A DNA stretch of 64,000 nucleotides from Bradyrhizobium iriomotense (GTDB lineage: Bacteria; Pseudomonadota; Alphaproteobacteria; Rhizobiales; Xanthobacteraceae). This document shows positions 24,301 through 33,532 of the stretch, one piece after another (position 1 is the stretch's first letter; each line of letters starts with the position of its first letter). Under the pieces are notes generated by a model. That model did no database searches. It had not been told where the DNA came from and saw only the letters and a list, made by a program, of their open reading frames with translations. The stretch is from positions 1 to 64,000 of the forward strand of contig NZ_BSOW01000025.1 in assembly GCF_030160715.1 (NCBI RefSeq), in the 5' to 3' direction. The position numbers were made by a program, and so were the translations under genes.

Positions 24301-26705
24301 AATTCACCCTCTCCTGGCTGAAGGACCATCTCGACACCGACGAGACGCTCGACAAGCTCGCCAAGAAGCTCACGATGATCGGGCTCGAGGTCGAGAACAT
24401 CGAGGACAAGGCGAAGGCGCTGAAGCCGTTCACGATTGCGCGGGTGATTTCCGCCGAGCAGCATCCGAACGCGGATCGGCTGCGCGTCTGCATGGTCGAC
24501 ACGGGTGATGGCGGTGCGCCGGTGCAGGTCGTGTGCGGCGCGCCGAATGCGCGCACCGGGCTCGTCAGCGTGTTCTCGGCCCCCGGGACCTACATTCCCG
24601 GCAAGGACATCACGCTCGGCGTCGGCACCATCCGCGGCGTCGAGAGCCGCGGCATGCTGTGCTCGGCGGCGGAATTGCAGATCTCCAACGATCACGACGG
24701 CATCATGGAATTGCCGGCGGACGCGCCCATCGGCGCTGCCTATGCCGAATGGGCCGGCCTCGGCGATCCCGTGATCGAGATCAACCTGACGCCGAACCGG
24801 CAGGACTGCACCGGCGTGCACGGCATCGCGCGCGATCTTGCCGCAGCCGACATGGGCAAGTTCAAGGATCCGACCATCAAGCCCGTGAAGGGCGAATTCC
24901 CCTGCCCGGTGAAGGTGACGGTCGAGGACACGACGCTGTGCCCGGGCTTCGCGCTGCGTCTCGTGCGCGGCGTGAGGAACGGTCCATCGCCGGAATGGCT
25001 GCAAAAGCGGCTGACCGCGATCGGGCTGCGCCCGATCAACGCGCTGGTCGACATCACCAACTTCATGACCTTCGACCGCGCGCGTCCACTGCACGTGTTC
25101 GACGCGAAGAAGGTGAGAGGCAATCTCGTCGTGCGCCGCGCGCGCGACGGCGAGAGCCTGCTCGCGCTCGACGGCCGCACCTATAATCTCGATCAAAACA
25201 TCTGCGTGATCTCGGACGAGCATGGCGTCGAATCGCTCGCCGGCATCATGGGCGGCGAGGCCTCGGGCTGCGACGAGAACACCACCGACGTGCTGATCGA
25301 ATCGGCGCTGTGGAACGAGATCAACATCGCGCAGACCGGCCGCAAGCTCGGCATCAATTCGGACGCGCGCTATCGTTTCGAGCGCGGCGTCGACCCGGCC
25401 TTCATGGTGCCGGGTCTGGAGCTCGCGACCAGGCTGGTGATGGAGATGTGCGGCGGCGCGCCGTCGGAAACCTTCGTGACCGGCAAGGCGTTCGGCGACG
25501 ACCGCGTGATCGATTTCCCGTTGTCCGAGGTCAAGCGGCTGTCCGGCATCGAGGTGCCGCAGGTCGAGATGAAGCGCATCCTCAGCCACCTCGGCTTCAT
25601 GATGGCGGGCGCAGGTCCGACCGTGAAGGTCGCCGTTCCCTCCTGGCGCACCGACGTGCACGGCAAGGCCGACATCGTCGAAGAGATCGTCCGCATCTAC
25701 GGCGTCGACAAGGTGCCGGAGACGCCGTTCGAGCGTGGCGAGGACGCGCGCAAGCCGGTGCTGACGGCGCTCCAGCTCCGCACCCGCCGCGCGCGTCGGT
25801 CGCTCGCGACCCGCGGCATGGTCGAGGCGGTGACGTGGTCGTTCATTGCAAAGCCGGCGGCCGAACTGTTCGGCGGCGGCCAGCGCGAGCTCGAGCTTGC
25901 CAACCCGATCGCATCTGACCTTTCCGACATGCGGCCGAGCCTGTTGCCGGGCCTGATCGCCGCGGCGCAGGCCAATGCCGATCGCGGCTTCGGCGACGTC
26001 GCGCTGTTCGAGGTCGGCCAGCTCTTCAAGGGCGATCGTCCGCAGGATCAGTTCTTGGCGGCAAGCGGCGTCCGTCGCGGCTTCGCGTCGTCGGAGGGTC
26101 TTGGCCGTCACTGGTCCGGCTCTGCCGCGGCCGACGCGTTCGACGCCAAGGCCGATGCGCTCTCCGTGCTCGCTGCAGCCGGCGCGCCGATGCAGGCACT
26201 GCAAATCGTTGCGGGCGGACCGAGCTGGCTGCACCCCGGACGCTCCGGCACTATCCAGATCGGCCCGCAGAACGTGCTCGGCTATTTCGGCGAGATGCAC
26301 CCGCGCGCGCTGGAAGCGCTCGGCGCCGACGGCCCCGTGATGGCGTTCGAGGTGATCCTCGACCGCATTCCCGAGGCCAAGAAGAAGCCGACGCGGGCAA
26401 AGCCGGTGATCGAGCTGTCGGCGTTCCAGCCGGTGTCGCGCGACTTCGCCTTCATCGTCGATCGCGCCATGAAGGCCGGCGACATCGTGCGCACGGCGCA
26501 AAACGTCGACAAGAAGCTGATCACCGCGGTCAACGTGTTCGACGTCTATGAGGGCAAGGGCATCGACGACGGCAAGAAGTCGATCGCGATTGCCGTCACG
26601 ATCCAGCCGCGCGAGAAGACGCTGACCGACCAGGAGATCGAGGCCGTGGCCGCCAGGATCGTGGCCGAGGTGACGAAGAAGACCGGCGGCATCTTGCGAG
26701 CATGA
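24297..26705 (+). CDS. pheT: Phenylalanyl-tRNA synthetase beta subunit
   Basis: 802 residues, full bacterial length. Domain order: N-terminal region MKFTLSWLKDHLDTDETLDK, EMAP-type tRNA-binding domain (about 40-150, VCGAPNARTGL), B3/4 editing domain (about 215-390), B5, the catalytic-like core, and the C-terminal ferredoxin-like anticodon-binding domain (SAFQPVSRDFAFIVDR, about 710-800). The ATG overlaps the DUF559 stop, so its translation may be coupled to that gene; GAGG lies ten bases upstream. Confidence 0.98.
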   Translation: MKFTLSWLKDHLDTDETLDKLAKKLTMIGLEVENIEDKAKALKPFTIARVISAEQHPNADRLRVCMVDTGDGGAPVQVVCGAPNARTGLVSVFSAPGTYIPGKDITLGVGTIRGVESRGMLCSAAELQISNDHDGIMELPADAPIGAAYAEWAGLGDPVIEINLTPNRQDCTGVHGIARDLAAADMGKFKDPTIKPVKGEFPCPVKVTVEDTTLCPGFALRLVRGVRNGPSPEWLQKRLTAIGLRPINALVDITNFMTFDRARPLHVFDAKKVRGNLVVRRARDGESLLALDGRTYNLDQNICVISDEHGVESLAGIMGGEASGCDENTTDVLIESALWNEINIAQTGRKLGINSDARYRFERGVDPAFMVPGLELATRLVMEMCGGAPSETFVTGKAFGDDRVIDFPLSEVKRLSGIEVPQVEMKRILSHLGFMMAGAGPTVKVAVPSWRTDVHGKADIVEEIVRIYGVDKVPETPFERGEDARKPVLTALQLRTRRARRSLATRGMVEAVTWSFIAKPAAELFGGGQRELELANPIASDLSDMRPSLLPGLIAAAQANADRGFGDVALFEVGQLFKGDRPQDQFLAASGVRRGFASSEGLGRHWSGSAAADAFDAKADALSVLAAAGAPMQALQIVAGGPSWLHPGRSGTIQIGPQNVLGYFGEMHPRALEALGADGPVMAFEVILDRIPEAKKKPTRAKPVIELSAFQPVSRDFAFIVDRAMKAGDIVRTAQNVDKKLITAVNVFDVYEGKGIDDGKKSIAIAVTIQPREKTLTDQEIEAVAARIVAEVTKKTGGILRA

Positions 26706-26763
26706 TGCCGAAAAGTGTGAAGCGGTTTTCGGTCGACATCATGCTCCAGAGTCATAGAGCATG
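26702..26763. repeat. GATCATG-type repeat, inverted copy
   Basis: GATGCCGAAAAGTGTGAAGC and following bases are the reverse-orientation copy of the 7064-7114 repeat. It fills the gap between pheT and the permease and runs into the permease start codon. Confidence 0.7.
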
Positions 26764-27531
26764 AGTCTGACCGACCTTCTGCCGAAGGACGTCAGTCTCG
26801 CGACGGCGATGGCGATCTGCGCCGTGGCCTTCGTCTCCAGCACCGCGCGCGGCTTCTCGGGCTTCGGCTCGGCGCTGATCTTCATGCCGCTTGCCAGCAG
26901 CGTGGCGCCGCCACGGCTGGTCGCGGCGCTGCTGCTGATCATCGATTTCGTCGCCGCCGCGCCGTTGCTGCCGGATGCCTGGCGCAAGGCCGACCGCAAG
27001 GCGACGGCGGTGATCGTGCTGGGCGCGCTGATCGGCGTGCCCGTCGGCACCTATCTCCTCAGCGTGCTCGATCCGGTCACGACGCGCTGGATCATCTCCT
27101 GCTTCGTCGCGGCGCTCTTGCTTCTCCTGCTGTCGGGCTGGCGCTATCGCGGCAAGGATCACGCCTGGCTTTCGGTCGGCATCGGCGGCCTCTCGGGCTT
27201 TTGCAGCGGGCTCGCGCAGACCGGCGGCCCGCCGATCGTCGGCTACTGGCTCGGCCGTCCCATCGTCGCGGCGGTGGCGCGCGCCAATATCGTGCTGTTC
27301 TTCGGCGCCTCGGATCTCTTTTCCATGGTCAGCTACGCAACGAGCGGCCTGATCACGCGCGATGCGCTGCTGCTCTCCCTCGTCGTCGGCCCCGTCTATG
27401 CGGCAGGCGTCGCCTTCGGCGCGTCACTGTTCGGCCGCGCCAACGAGAAAGTCTTTCGCGCGATTTGTTACGCGCTGATCGCGATGGCAGTCATTTTCGG
27501 CCTGCCGGTGCTGGATGGGATTTTGCGCTGA
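26761..27531 (+). CDS. TSUP (TauE/SafE) family anion permease
   Basis: 256-residue membrane protein with about eight hydrophobic segments and the TSUP twin motif: FVSSTARGFSGFGSALIFMP in the first half and GGLSGFCSGLAQTGGPPIVG in the second. Family members export sulfite, sulfoacetate or other organosulfur anions; the substrate is not predictable here. The start codon sits at the end of a dispersed repeat and no good ribosome-binding site is visible. Confidence 0.9.
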   Translation: MSLTDLLPKDVSLATAMAICAVAFVSSTARGFSGFGSALIFMPLASSVAPPRLVAALLLIIDFVAAAPLLPDAWRKADRKATAVIVLGALIGVPVGTYLLSVLDPVTTRWIISCFVAALLLLLLSGWRYRGKDHAWLSVGIGGLSGFCSGLAQTGGPPIVGYWLGRPIVAAVARANIVLFFGASDLFSMVSYATSGLITRDALLLSLVVGPVYAAGVAFGASLFGRANEKVFRAICYALIAMAVIFGLPVLDGILR

Positions 27532-27564
27532 ACCATCCGCGAGTCGTCCCGGCCTAGACAACGG

Positions 27565-28947
27565 CTAACGCCTTTGCCGTCGCTTCGTCGACTGCGTCGG
27601 CATCTCGGCCGGCTCATCCCTTAGCGCACCGATGCGGCGCAGCGCGGCTTCGGCGGCGCGTTCGCCGCTCTCCCAGGCGCCATCGACGGTGCCCCAGAGC
27701 GTGTCGTGCGTGGCTTCGCCGGCGAGATACATGCAGCCGATCGGCTCGGTCAGGATTTTTCGCGAGAGCTGGCCACCCGGCGCTGACGCCGACATCGCGC
27801 CCATCACGAAGGGCGACGCATTCCAGCGTGTCGCGCTGACCTTCTTGATTCCGGCCGTCGCCTCGCTGCCGAACAGCTTCGTCAGCCATTCCCTGGCGAA
27901 TGCGGCCATCGCCTGCTCGCCCTGCTCCGACAGGTCGCGGCCGAAGGAGCCGCCGACATCGATCGAGCACAGCGAGGAGCCGCCGATATTGGCGAACAAG
28001 AGCGCGGTGCGGGTCGAGTTGCTCTGCTCGATCAGGATGTCGTCGCGCAACAGCCCGAGCGGATTGCCCGGCAGTTGCAGCACGATGTGATCGTAACTGC
28101 CGAGGCTGAGCTTGGAGGCTGCGTCCAACGTGCGCTTCGGGATATCGGGCGCGAACTTGATCGCGCCTGCGGTGAGCACATTGGTCGAGACCGTGATGAC
28201 GGCGGCGCGCGCGACGATCTTGCCGGCTGGCGTCTCGACGCTGACGTCGCGGTTGCTCCAGAGGATGCGGCTCGCCGGCGTCGACAGCGCGACCGGCGTC
28301 TGCTCGCCGAGCTTGGTGATCAGCGTACCCAGGCCCTGCTTGCAGGCGATCGCGGAGTTGCGGTCCTGCGCGCGGGCCTTGTCAATCGCCGAAAGCTCCT
28401 TGAGGTCCTTGCCGGCGAAGTTCGCGCCCAGCAGAAACTCGGCCGTGCCCGCCCAGTCGCCGAGATCCTTTGGCAGCACGGAGGCGCAGGAGGTGTCGAG
28501 CTTGCCGCGCGAGGCTTCATCAATGGCGCGATTGGCGCGCACCAGCGCCGCCAGGAATTCCTCGGTCTCGCCGGCGCGTGCGTTGCGGCGGCCGATGCGC
28601 ATCTTCTGGCCGACGGGGGCCGGCGACACGTCGAGCCCGACGCTGCGCGCAAGACGGATCATCGGGTTGGTGTCGGGGTTGTGCATCCAGCGCGCACCGC
28701 GATCGAATGCCGCATCGAATGTGGTGCTGTCCGTGATGCAGCGGCCGCCGATCTGGCTTGCCGCTTCCACCACCACGACCTTGCGATTGGCCGCCATCAC
28801 CCGCCGCGCTGCAGCGATACCCGCCGCGCCGGCGCCGATCACGACGATGTCAGCCTCGCGCGGCAGGGGTGCGGCGGTCGCGCGCAGGATCGGGGAAGCA
28901 GCGAACGCCGCCGACGCCGATAGGAAGCTGCGGCGCGTGATTGTCAT
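27565..28947 (-). CDS. Tat-exported flavin amine oxidase
   Basis: 460 residues from the ATG at 28947. The N-terminus MTITRRSFLSASAAFAASP is a twin-arginine signal, so the folded FAD protein is likely periplasmic. The FAD-binding motif VVIGAGAAGIAAARRV follows at about residues 36-51, then VVVEAASQIGGRC. The C-terminal amine-oxidase motif is YLAGEATHDTLWGTVDGAWESGERAA. It resembles flavin monoamine/polyamine oxidases; the amine is unknown. It is divergent from the YiiX-like gene. Confidence 0.9.
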   Translation of the reverse strand: MTITRRSFLSASAAFAASPILRATAAPLPREADIVVIGAGAAGIAAARRVMAANRKVVVVEAASQIGGRCITDSTTFDAAFDRGARWMHNPDTNPMIRLARSVGLDVSPAPVGQKMRIGRRNARAGETEEFLAALVRANRAIDEASRGKLDTSCASVLPKDLGDWAGTAEFLLGANFAGKDLKELSAIDKARAQDRNSAIACKQGLGTLITKLGEQTPVALSTPASRILWSNRDVSVETPAGKIVARAAVITVSTNVLTAGAIKFAPDIPKRTLDAASKLSLGSYDHIVLQLPGNPLGLLRDDILIEQSNSTRTALLFANIGGSSLCSIDVGGSFGRDLSEQGEQAMAAFAREWLTKLFGSEATAGIKKVSATRWNASPFVMGAMSASAPGGQLSRKILTEPIGCMYLAGEATHDTLWGTVDGAWESGERAAEAALRRIGALRDEPAEMPTQSTKRRQRR

Positions 28948-29138
28948 GTCATGGTTTCCGGGGACTTGAAGCGAACGGGAACAGCTAGCGAACCTTGCCG
29001 TATCTGGCGTAGCGCGGCAACCATCATGGTGAATCAATCGTACTTGATCGCCGTTCGCAATGAACCAAATTGCAACGCGTATCGACCATGATAAGAGAAG
29101 GGAAAAAGGCAGCCGGAAAAGGCTGCGGGGAGCTCACT

Positions 29139-30122
29139 ATGGGGACCGTCCTAGACTCAGTCGGCAAGCTGATTGCCGCGTACCTCTCCAAGGAGGTGCC
29201 GGGCTACGAGCCGTTCACGCCGAGCGATCCCGAGCATCTTCGCGGTGTCATCCAGCCCGGCGACGTCCTGCTGGTCGAGGGCAACAACCGCATCTCCGGC
29301 ATCATCAAATATCTCACGCAGTCGACCTGGTCACATGCCGCGCTCTATGTCGGTCCCGTCGAGGGTGCGGTAGAGTCCGACGGTGAACAGCACGTGCTGA
29401 TCGAAGCCAATATCGGCGAAGGCGTCACCTCGGCGCCGCTGTCGAAATATTTTCCGTATCACACCCGGCTGTGCCGTCCGGTGGGTCTCTCCTACGAGGA
29501 CCGCACCACCGTCTGCCGCTACGCCATCAACCGCATCGGTTTCGGCTACGACACCAAGAACATCCTCGACCTGATGCGCTATCTGTTTCCGCTGCCGATC
29601 CCGCAGCGCTGGCGGCGGCGCATGATCGCGATCGGCTCGGGCGATCCGACCAAGATCATCTGCTCGGCGCTGATCGCGCAGGCCTTCGACGCCGTGCGCT
29701 ATCCGATCCTGCCCAAGATCACCAAGGCCGGCAGCCGCCAGGCCAAGCGCGAGATCCTGCACATCCGCGATTCCTCGCTCTACATGCCCCGCGACTTCGA
29801 CATCTCGCCCTATTTCGAGGTCGTCAAACCCACCATCGTGCACGGCTTCGACTACACGACCTTGCACTGGGCCGACAAGCAGAAGCCGCTCGAGGAGGTG
29901 GCGGGCACTTTCAGTGTGTTTCCAGAAACGCTCCGTTCGCCGCCGCTTGTTCCTGAAGCGCCTGACGAAGAAACGCCGGCTGAGGTTCCGGCTGAAGAAG
30001 TGAGTGCGGCTGAGGCTGATGCCGCGGCACGCATTCCGGTCTCCGAGCGCTTTCCGCTGCTGAAGACCATCGCCATGTACCGCCCCCGACGCCGTGCGCG
30101 GGCGCGCGATTTCGCGGCGTAA
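29139..30122 (+). CDS. YiiX/NlpC-P60-like permuted papain-fold protein
   Basis: 327 residues from the ATG at 29139, with GGGGAG eight bases upstream. The core (about residues 40-215) matches permuted papain-like peptidases: IQPGDVLLVEG, then TQSTWSHAALYVGP with the probable catalytic His, LIEANIGEGVTS, GFGYDTKNI, and KIICSALIAQAF with the probable nucleophile Cys. No signal peptide is obvious. The C-terminal 60 residues are Glu/Ala/Pro-rich and likely disordered. Enzyme activity and substrate (peptidoglycan or lipid) are unknown. Confidence 0.8.
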   Translation: MGTVLDSVGKLIAAYLSKEVPGYEPFTPSDPEHLRGVIQPGDVLLVEGNNRISGIIKYLTQSTWSHAALYVGPVEGAVESDGEQHVLIEANIGEGVTSAPLSKYFPYHTRLCRPVGLSYEDRTTVCRYAINRIGFGYDTKNILDLMRYLFPLPIPQRWRRRMIAIGSGDPTKIICSALIAQAFDAVRYPILPKITKAGSRQAKREILHIRDSSLYMPRDFDISPYFEVVKPTIVHGFDYTTLHWADKQKPLEEVAGTFSVFPETLRSPPLVPEAPDEETPAEVPAEEVSAAEADAAARIPVSERFPLLKTIAMYRPRRRARARDFAA

Positions 30123-30137
30123 GGGCATCAACCCTCA

Positions 30138-30167
30138 GTGTCGTTCTGGCGAAAGCCAGGACGACAC
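30138..30167. terminator. Bidirectional hairpin between convergent genes
   Basis: GTGTCGTTCTGGC pairs with GCCAGGACGACAC around a GAAA loop (one G-U). It lies between the YiiX-like gene and the convergent csoR. Similar hairpins are at 41302, 55453 and 59354. Confidence 0.65.
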
Positions 30168-30208
30168 GGGGAAGTGTTGTGCGCTCCCGCAACAACGACG
30201 TGTGAAAA

Positions 30209-30484
30209 CTACCGCTCCGCGCGGCTGATCACCGCCATCAGCTCCGCGATCTTTTCCCGCTGATCGGACTTGTTGCCGCTCGAGATCGCGTGCTCGACGC
30301 AATGGGCGACGTGGTCTTTCAGGATCTCCTCCTCGACCCGGCGCAGCGCGGCGCGCACCGCGGAGATCTGCGTCACGATGTCGATGCAGTAGCGGTCCTC
30401 GTCAACCATCTTGGAGAGGCCGCGGACCTGCCCTTCGATCCGGCCCAGACGTTTGCCGACGGATGCCTTGATGTCCTTGCGCAT
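30209..30484 (-). CDS. csoR: CsoR-type copper-sensing repressor
   Basis: 91-residue all-helical metal-sensing repressor of the CsoR/RcnR/FrmR family. The candidate Cu(I) ligands Cys33 (DRYCIDI), His58 (KDHVAHC) and Cys62 have the C-x24-H-x3-C spacing of true CsoR proteins, which argues against nickel (RcnR) or formaldehyde (FrmR) sensing. It is divergent from copA with a palindromic operator between them, so copper would relieve repression of both. Confidence 0.9.
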   Translation of the reverse strand: MRKDIKASVGKRLGRIEGQVRGLSKMVDEDRYCIDIVTQISAVRAALRRVEEEILKDHVAHCVEHAISSGNKSDQREKIAELMAVISRAER

Positions 30485-30493
30485 GACGTCTAT

Positions 30494-30510
30494 ATACCCC
30501 TACCGGGTAT
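30494..30510. promoter_or_regulatory. CsoR-type operator between csoR and copA
   Basis: ATACCC and GGGTAT are separated by five bases, with a G/C tract in the middle (TACCCCTACCGGGTA). This is the form of known CsoR-family operators. It lies ten bases from the csoR start and 37 bases from the copA start, placed to control both. Confidence 0.8.
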
Positions 30511-30546
30511 GGGTTGCAAGATGGGCTGCAAGGCCGGAGCGCTGGA

Positions 30547-33000
30547 ATGAACGACACCGAACACAAGCAGGTCGACGCGGCCGCAAAGCCCTCCGGATGC
30601 GGTTGTTCCGCCACGGCTGCCGCGCCGGTGGAAAAGCCTGCGGCTTCGTCGTGCTGCGGCGGCCATGGCGATCATGCCGGCCACGCCCATCACCATCACA
30701 CCTCCTCGAGCGACAAGGTCCGCGATCCCGTCTGCGGCATGATGGTCGATCCCGCGACCTCGAAGCACCGCTTCGAGCATCACGGCGAGACCTTCCATTT
30801 CTGCTCCGCCGGCTGCCGCACCAAATTCGCCGCCGACCCCGCCAAATATCTCGCCAATGAAAAGGCGCCCGAGCCCGAGATGCCCGCGGGCACCATCTAC
30901 ACCTGCCCGATGCATCCGGAGATCCGCCAGGTCGGCCCTGGAAGCTGCCCGATCTGCGGCATGGCGCTGGAGCCGGAAGTGGCGAGCCTCGACACCGGCC
31001 CCAATCCCGAGCTCGCCGACATGACACGCCGGTTCTGGATCGGCGGAGCGCTGGCAATGCCGCCGGTCGTGCTGGAGATGGGCGGCCATCTCGCGGGCCC
31101 GCACAACTGGATCGATCCGACACTCTCGAACTGGATTCAGCTCGTATTCGCCACACCCGTCGTGCTGTGGGCCGGCTGGCCGTTCTTCGTGCGCGGCTGG
31201 CAATCGCTCGTCACGCGCAACCTCAACATGTTCACGCTGATCGCGATGGGCACGGGTGTCGCCTATGTCTACAGCCTGTTCGGCACGCTGGCGCCGCAGA
31301 TCTTCCCCGCGACCTTCCGCGGCCATGAGGGTGCGGTCGCCGTCTATTTCGAGGCGGCCGCTGTCATCACCGTGCTGGTGCTGCTCGGCCAGGTGCTTGA
31401 GCTGCGCGCCCGCGACGCAACCTCAGGCGCGATCAAGGCCCTGCTCCAGCTGGCGCCCAAGACCGCGCGGCGCGTCGAGCCTGATGGCAGCGAGCACGAG
31501 GTCGAGATCGACACGCTGCATGCCGGCGACCGCTTGCGCGTCCGCCCCGGCGAGAAGGTGCCGGTCGACGGCCTCCTGCTGGAGGGGCGTTCCTCGCTCG
31601 ATGAATCCCTTGTCACCGGCGAATCGATGCCGGTCACCAAGGAGGTCGGCGCCAAAGTCATTGCCGGCACGCTGAACGAGTCCGGCAGCTTCATCATGCG
31701 CGCCGAAAAGGTCGGGCGCGAGACATTGCTGTCGCAGATCGTGCAGATGGTCGCCGACGCCCAGCGCTCGCGTGCGCCGATCCAGCGCCTCGCCGACCAG
31801 GTCGCCGGCTGGTTCGTGCCGACGGTGATCGCCGTCGCCATCATCGCCTTTGCGACATGGGCCTGGTTCGGGCCGGAGCCGCGGCTCGCCTTCGGCCTGG
31901 TCGCGGCCGTCAGCGTGCTCATCATCGCCTGCCCCTGCGCGCTTGGCCTCGCGACGCCGATGTCGATCATGGTTGGTGTCGGCCGCGGCGCGCAGGCCGG
32001 CGTCCTGATCAAGAATGCCGAAGCGCTCGAGCGGATGGAAAAGATCGACACGCTCGTGGTCGACAAGACTGGTACGCTGACCGAGGGCAAGCCGAAGGTT
32101 GTTGCGATTGTTCCGGCTCAGGGCTTTGCCGTGGACGACATCCTGCGCCTTGCCGCCAGCGTCGAGCGCGCCAGCGAGCATCCGCTGGCCGATGCAATTC
32201 TGCGCGCGGCCAAGGAGAGGCAGCTCGGCCTCGGCCAGGTCGACCAGTTCGATTCGCCGACCGGCAAGGGGGCGACCGGCAAGGTCGACGGCAAGACCAT
32301 CGTGCTCGGTAACGCAAAGTATCTCGCCACGATCGGCATCGACACGACGCCGCTCGATGCGGAAGCAGAGCGGCTGCGCCAGGACGGCGCCACCGTCATC
32401 AACATGGCCATCGACGGCAGGCTGGCCGGGCTGTTCGCGATCGCCGATCCGGTCAAGGCGTCGACCCCGCAGGCGCTGAAGGATCTCACTGCCGAGGGCA
32501 TCAAGGTCATCATGCTGACCGGCGACAATCGCACCACGGCAGAGGCCGTCGCGCGACGGCTCGGCATTGCCGACGTCGAAGCCGAGGTGCTGCCGGACCA
32601 GAAGAGCGCGGTCGTGACCAGGCTTCAGACATCGGGCCGCACGGTCGCGATGGCCGGCGACGGCGTCAACGACGCGCCGGCGCTGGCGGCGGCCGAGGTC
32701 GGCATTGCCATGGGCACGGGCACGGACGTCGCCATGGAAAGCGCCGGCGTCACGCTGCTCAAGGGCGATCTCACCGGCATCGTGCGCGCGCGAAAACTAT
32801 CGCAGGCAACGATGCGCAACATCCGGCAAAACCTGTTCTTCGCGTTCATCTACAACGCGGCCGGCATTCCGATCGCGGCCGGCATCCTCTATCCGGCGTT
32901 CGGCGTCCTGCTGTCGCCGATCATCGCCGCCGCCGCGATGGCGCTGTCCTCGGTCAGCGTCGTCGGCAACGCGTTGCGGCTTCGCGCAACACGGCTGTGA
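30547..33000 (+). CDS. copA: Cu(I)-exporting P1B-type ATPase CopA
   Basis: 817 residues from the ATG at 30547, with GGAG seven bases upstream. N-terminal parts in order: a Cys- and His-rich stretch (SGCGCSATAA, SCCGGHGDHAGHAHHHH, residues 17-51), a YHS domain (DPVCGMMVDP, about 58-100), and a heavy-metal-binding domain (YTCPMHPEIRQVGPGSCPIC, about 119-140). No classical CxxC HMA domain is seen. The ATPase has the phosphatase loop TGES, CPC at 462-464, DKTGT with phosphorylated Asp506, and GDGVNDAPAL. YNAAGIP and MALSS give the P1B-1 (copper) signature. Probably controlled by CsoR. Confidence 0.95.
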   Translation: MNDTEHKQVDAAAKPSGCGCSATAAAPVEKPAASSCCGGHGDHAGHAHHHHTSSSDKVRDPVCGMMVDPATSKHRFEHHGETFHFCSAGCRTKFAADPAKYLANEKAPEPEMPAGTIYTCPMHPEIRQVGPGSCPICGMALEPEVASLDTGPNPELADMTRRFWIGGALAMPPVVLEMGGHLAGPHNWIDPTLSNWIQLVFATPVVLWAGWPFFVRGWQSLVTRNLNMFTLIAMGTGVAYVYSLFGTLAPQIFPATFRGHEGAVAVYFEAAAVITVLVLLGQVLELRARDATSGAIKALLQLAPKTARRVEPDGSEHEVEIDTLHAGDRLRVRPGEKVPVDGLLLEGRSSLDESLVTGESMPVTKEVGAKVIAGTLNESGSFIMRAEKVGRETLLSQIVQMVADAQRSRAPIQRLADQVAGWFVPTVIAVAIIAFATWAWFGPEPRLAFGLVAAVSVLIIACPCALGLATPMSIMVGVGRGAQAGVLIKNAEALERMEKIDTLVVDKTGTLTEGKPKVVAIVPAQGFAVDDILRLAASVERASEHPLADAILRAAKERQLGLGQVDQFDSPTGKGATGKVDGKTIVLGNAKYLATIGIDTTPLDAEAERLRQDGATVINMAIDGRLAGLFAIADPVKASTPQALKDLTAEGIKVIMLTGDNRTTAEAVARRLGIADVEAEVLPDQKSAVVTRLQTSGRTVAMAGDGVNDAPALAAAEVGIAMGTGTDVAMESAGVTLLKGDLTGIVRARKLSQATMRNIRQNLFFAFIYNAAGIPIAAGILYPAFGVLLSPIIAAAAMALSSVSVVGNALRLRATRL

Positions 33001-33071
33001 TGCCTGCGAAATCCGTGTAAAACGGCGTTGTTGATGCCGCGCGAGAGCGCGCGGCGCGCGGGGAGCGTTTC

Positions 33072-33521
33072 ATGCAGCGGGTTACGATCACGATCGAAGA
33101 CGATTTGCTGGCGGAGATCGATGCCGCGGCTGCGGCGCGCGGCTACCAGAACCGCTCGGAGATCATCCGCGACCTCGCCCGGGCGGGGCTGCAGCAGGCG
33201 GCGGACGACACCGCCCAGACGGGCCCCTGCGTCGCCGGCCTCGTCTATGTCTACGACCACGCTGCGCGCGATCTCTCCAAGCGCCTGGTGCAGGAATTCC
33301 ACGACCATCACGACCTCGCGCTGGCGACGCTGCATGTTCATCTCGACGAGGACAATTGCATGGAGATGACGGCGCTGCGGGGCTCCGCCGACGAGGTCAA
33401 GCATTTCGCCGACCACATCATCGCCGAACGCGGCGTGCGCTACGGCCGCGTGGTGATGATTCCGACGGGCGAGGGGAAACAAGCAAAGGTGCGCAAGCAC
33501 GCGCATAAACACGGGTCGTAG
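33072..33521 (+). CDS. nikR: Nickel-responsive regulator NikR
   Basis: 149-residue ribbon-helix-helix repressor. Residues 1-45 are the DNA-binding part (MQRVTITIEDDLLAEIDAAA, NRSEIIRDLARAGL). The ACT-like C-terminal domain keeps the nickel ligands: His in FHDHHDLALATL, the HVH pair, and the Cys of EDNCMEM. GGGGAG precedes the ATG. It lies 71 bases after copA on the same strand. No nickel transporter genes are in the window, so its targets lie elsewhere. Confidence 0.93.
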   Translation: MQRVTITIEDDLLAEIDAAAAARGYQNRSEIIRDLARAGLQQAADDTAQTGPCVAGLVYVYDHAARDLSKRLVQEFHDHHDLALATLHVHLDEDNCMEMTALRGSADEVKHFADHIIAERGVRYGRVVMIPTGEGKQAKVRKHAHKHGS

Positions 33522-33532
33522 CAAGACCGCGA

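Noticed and set aside
24069..26501. 810-codon leftward frame across pheT
   Set aside because: Arg/His/Asp-rich antisense composition typical of a shadow of a GC-rich gene; pheT on the other strand is complete and conserved.
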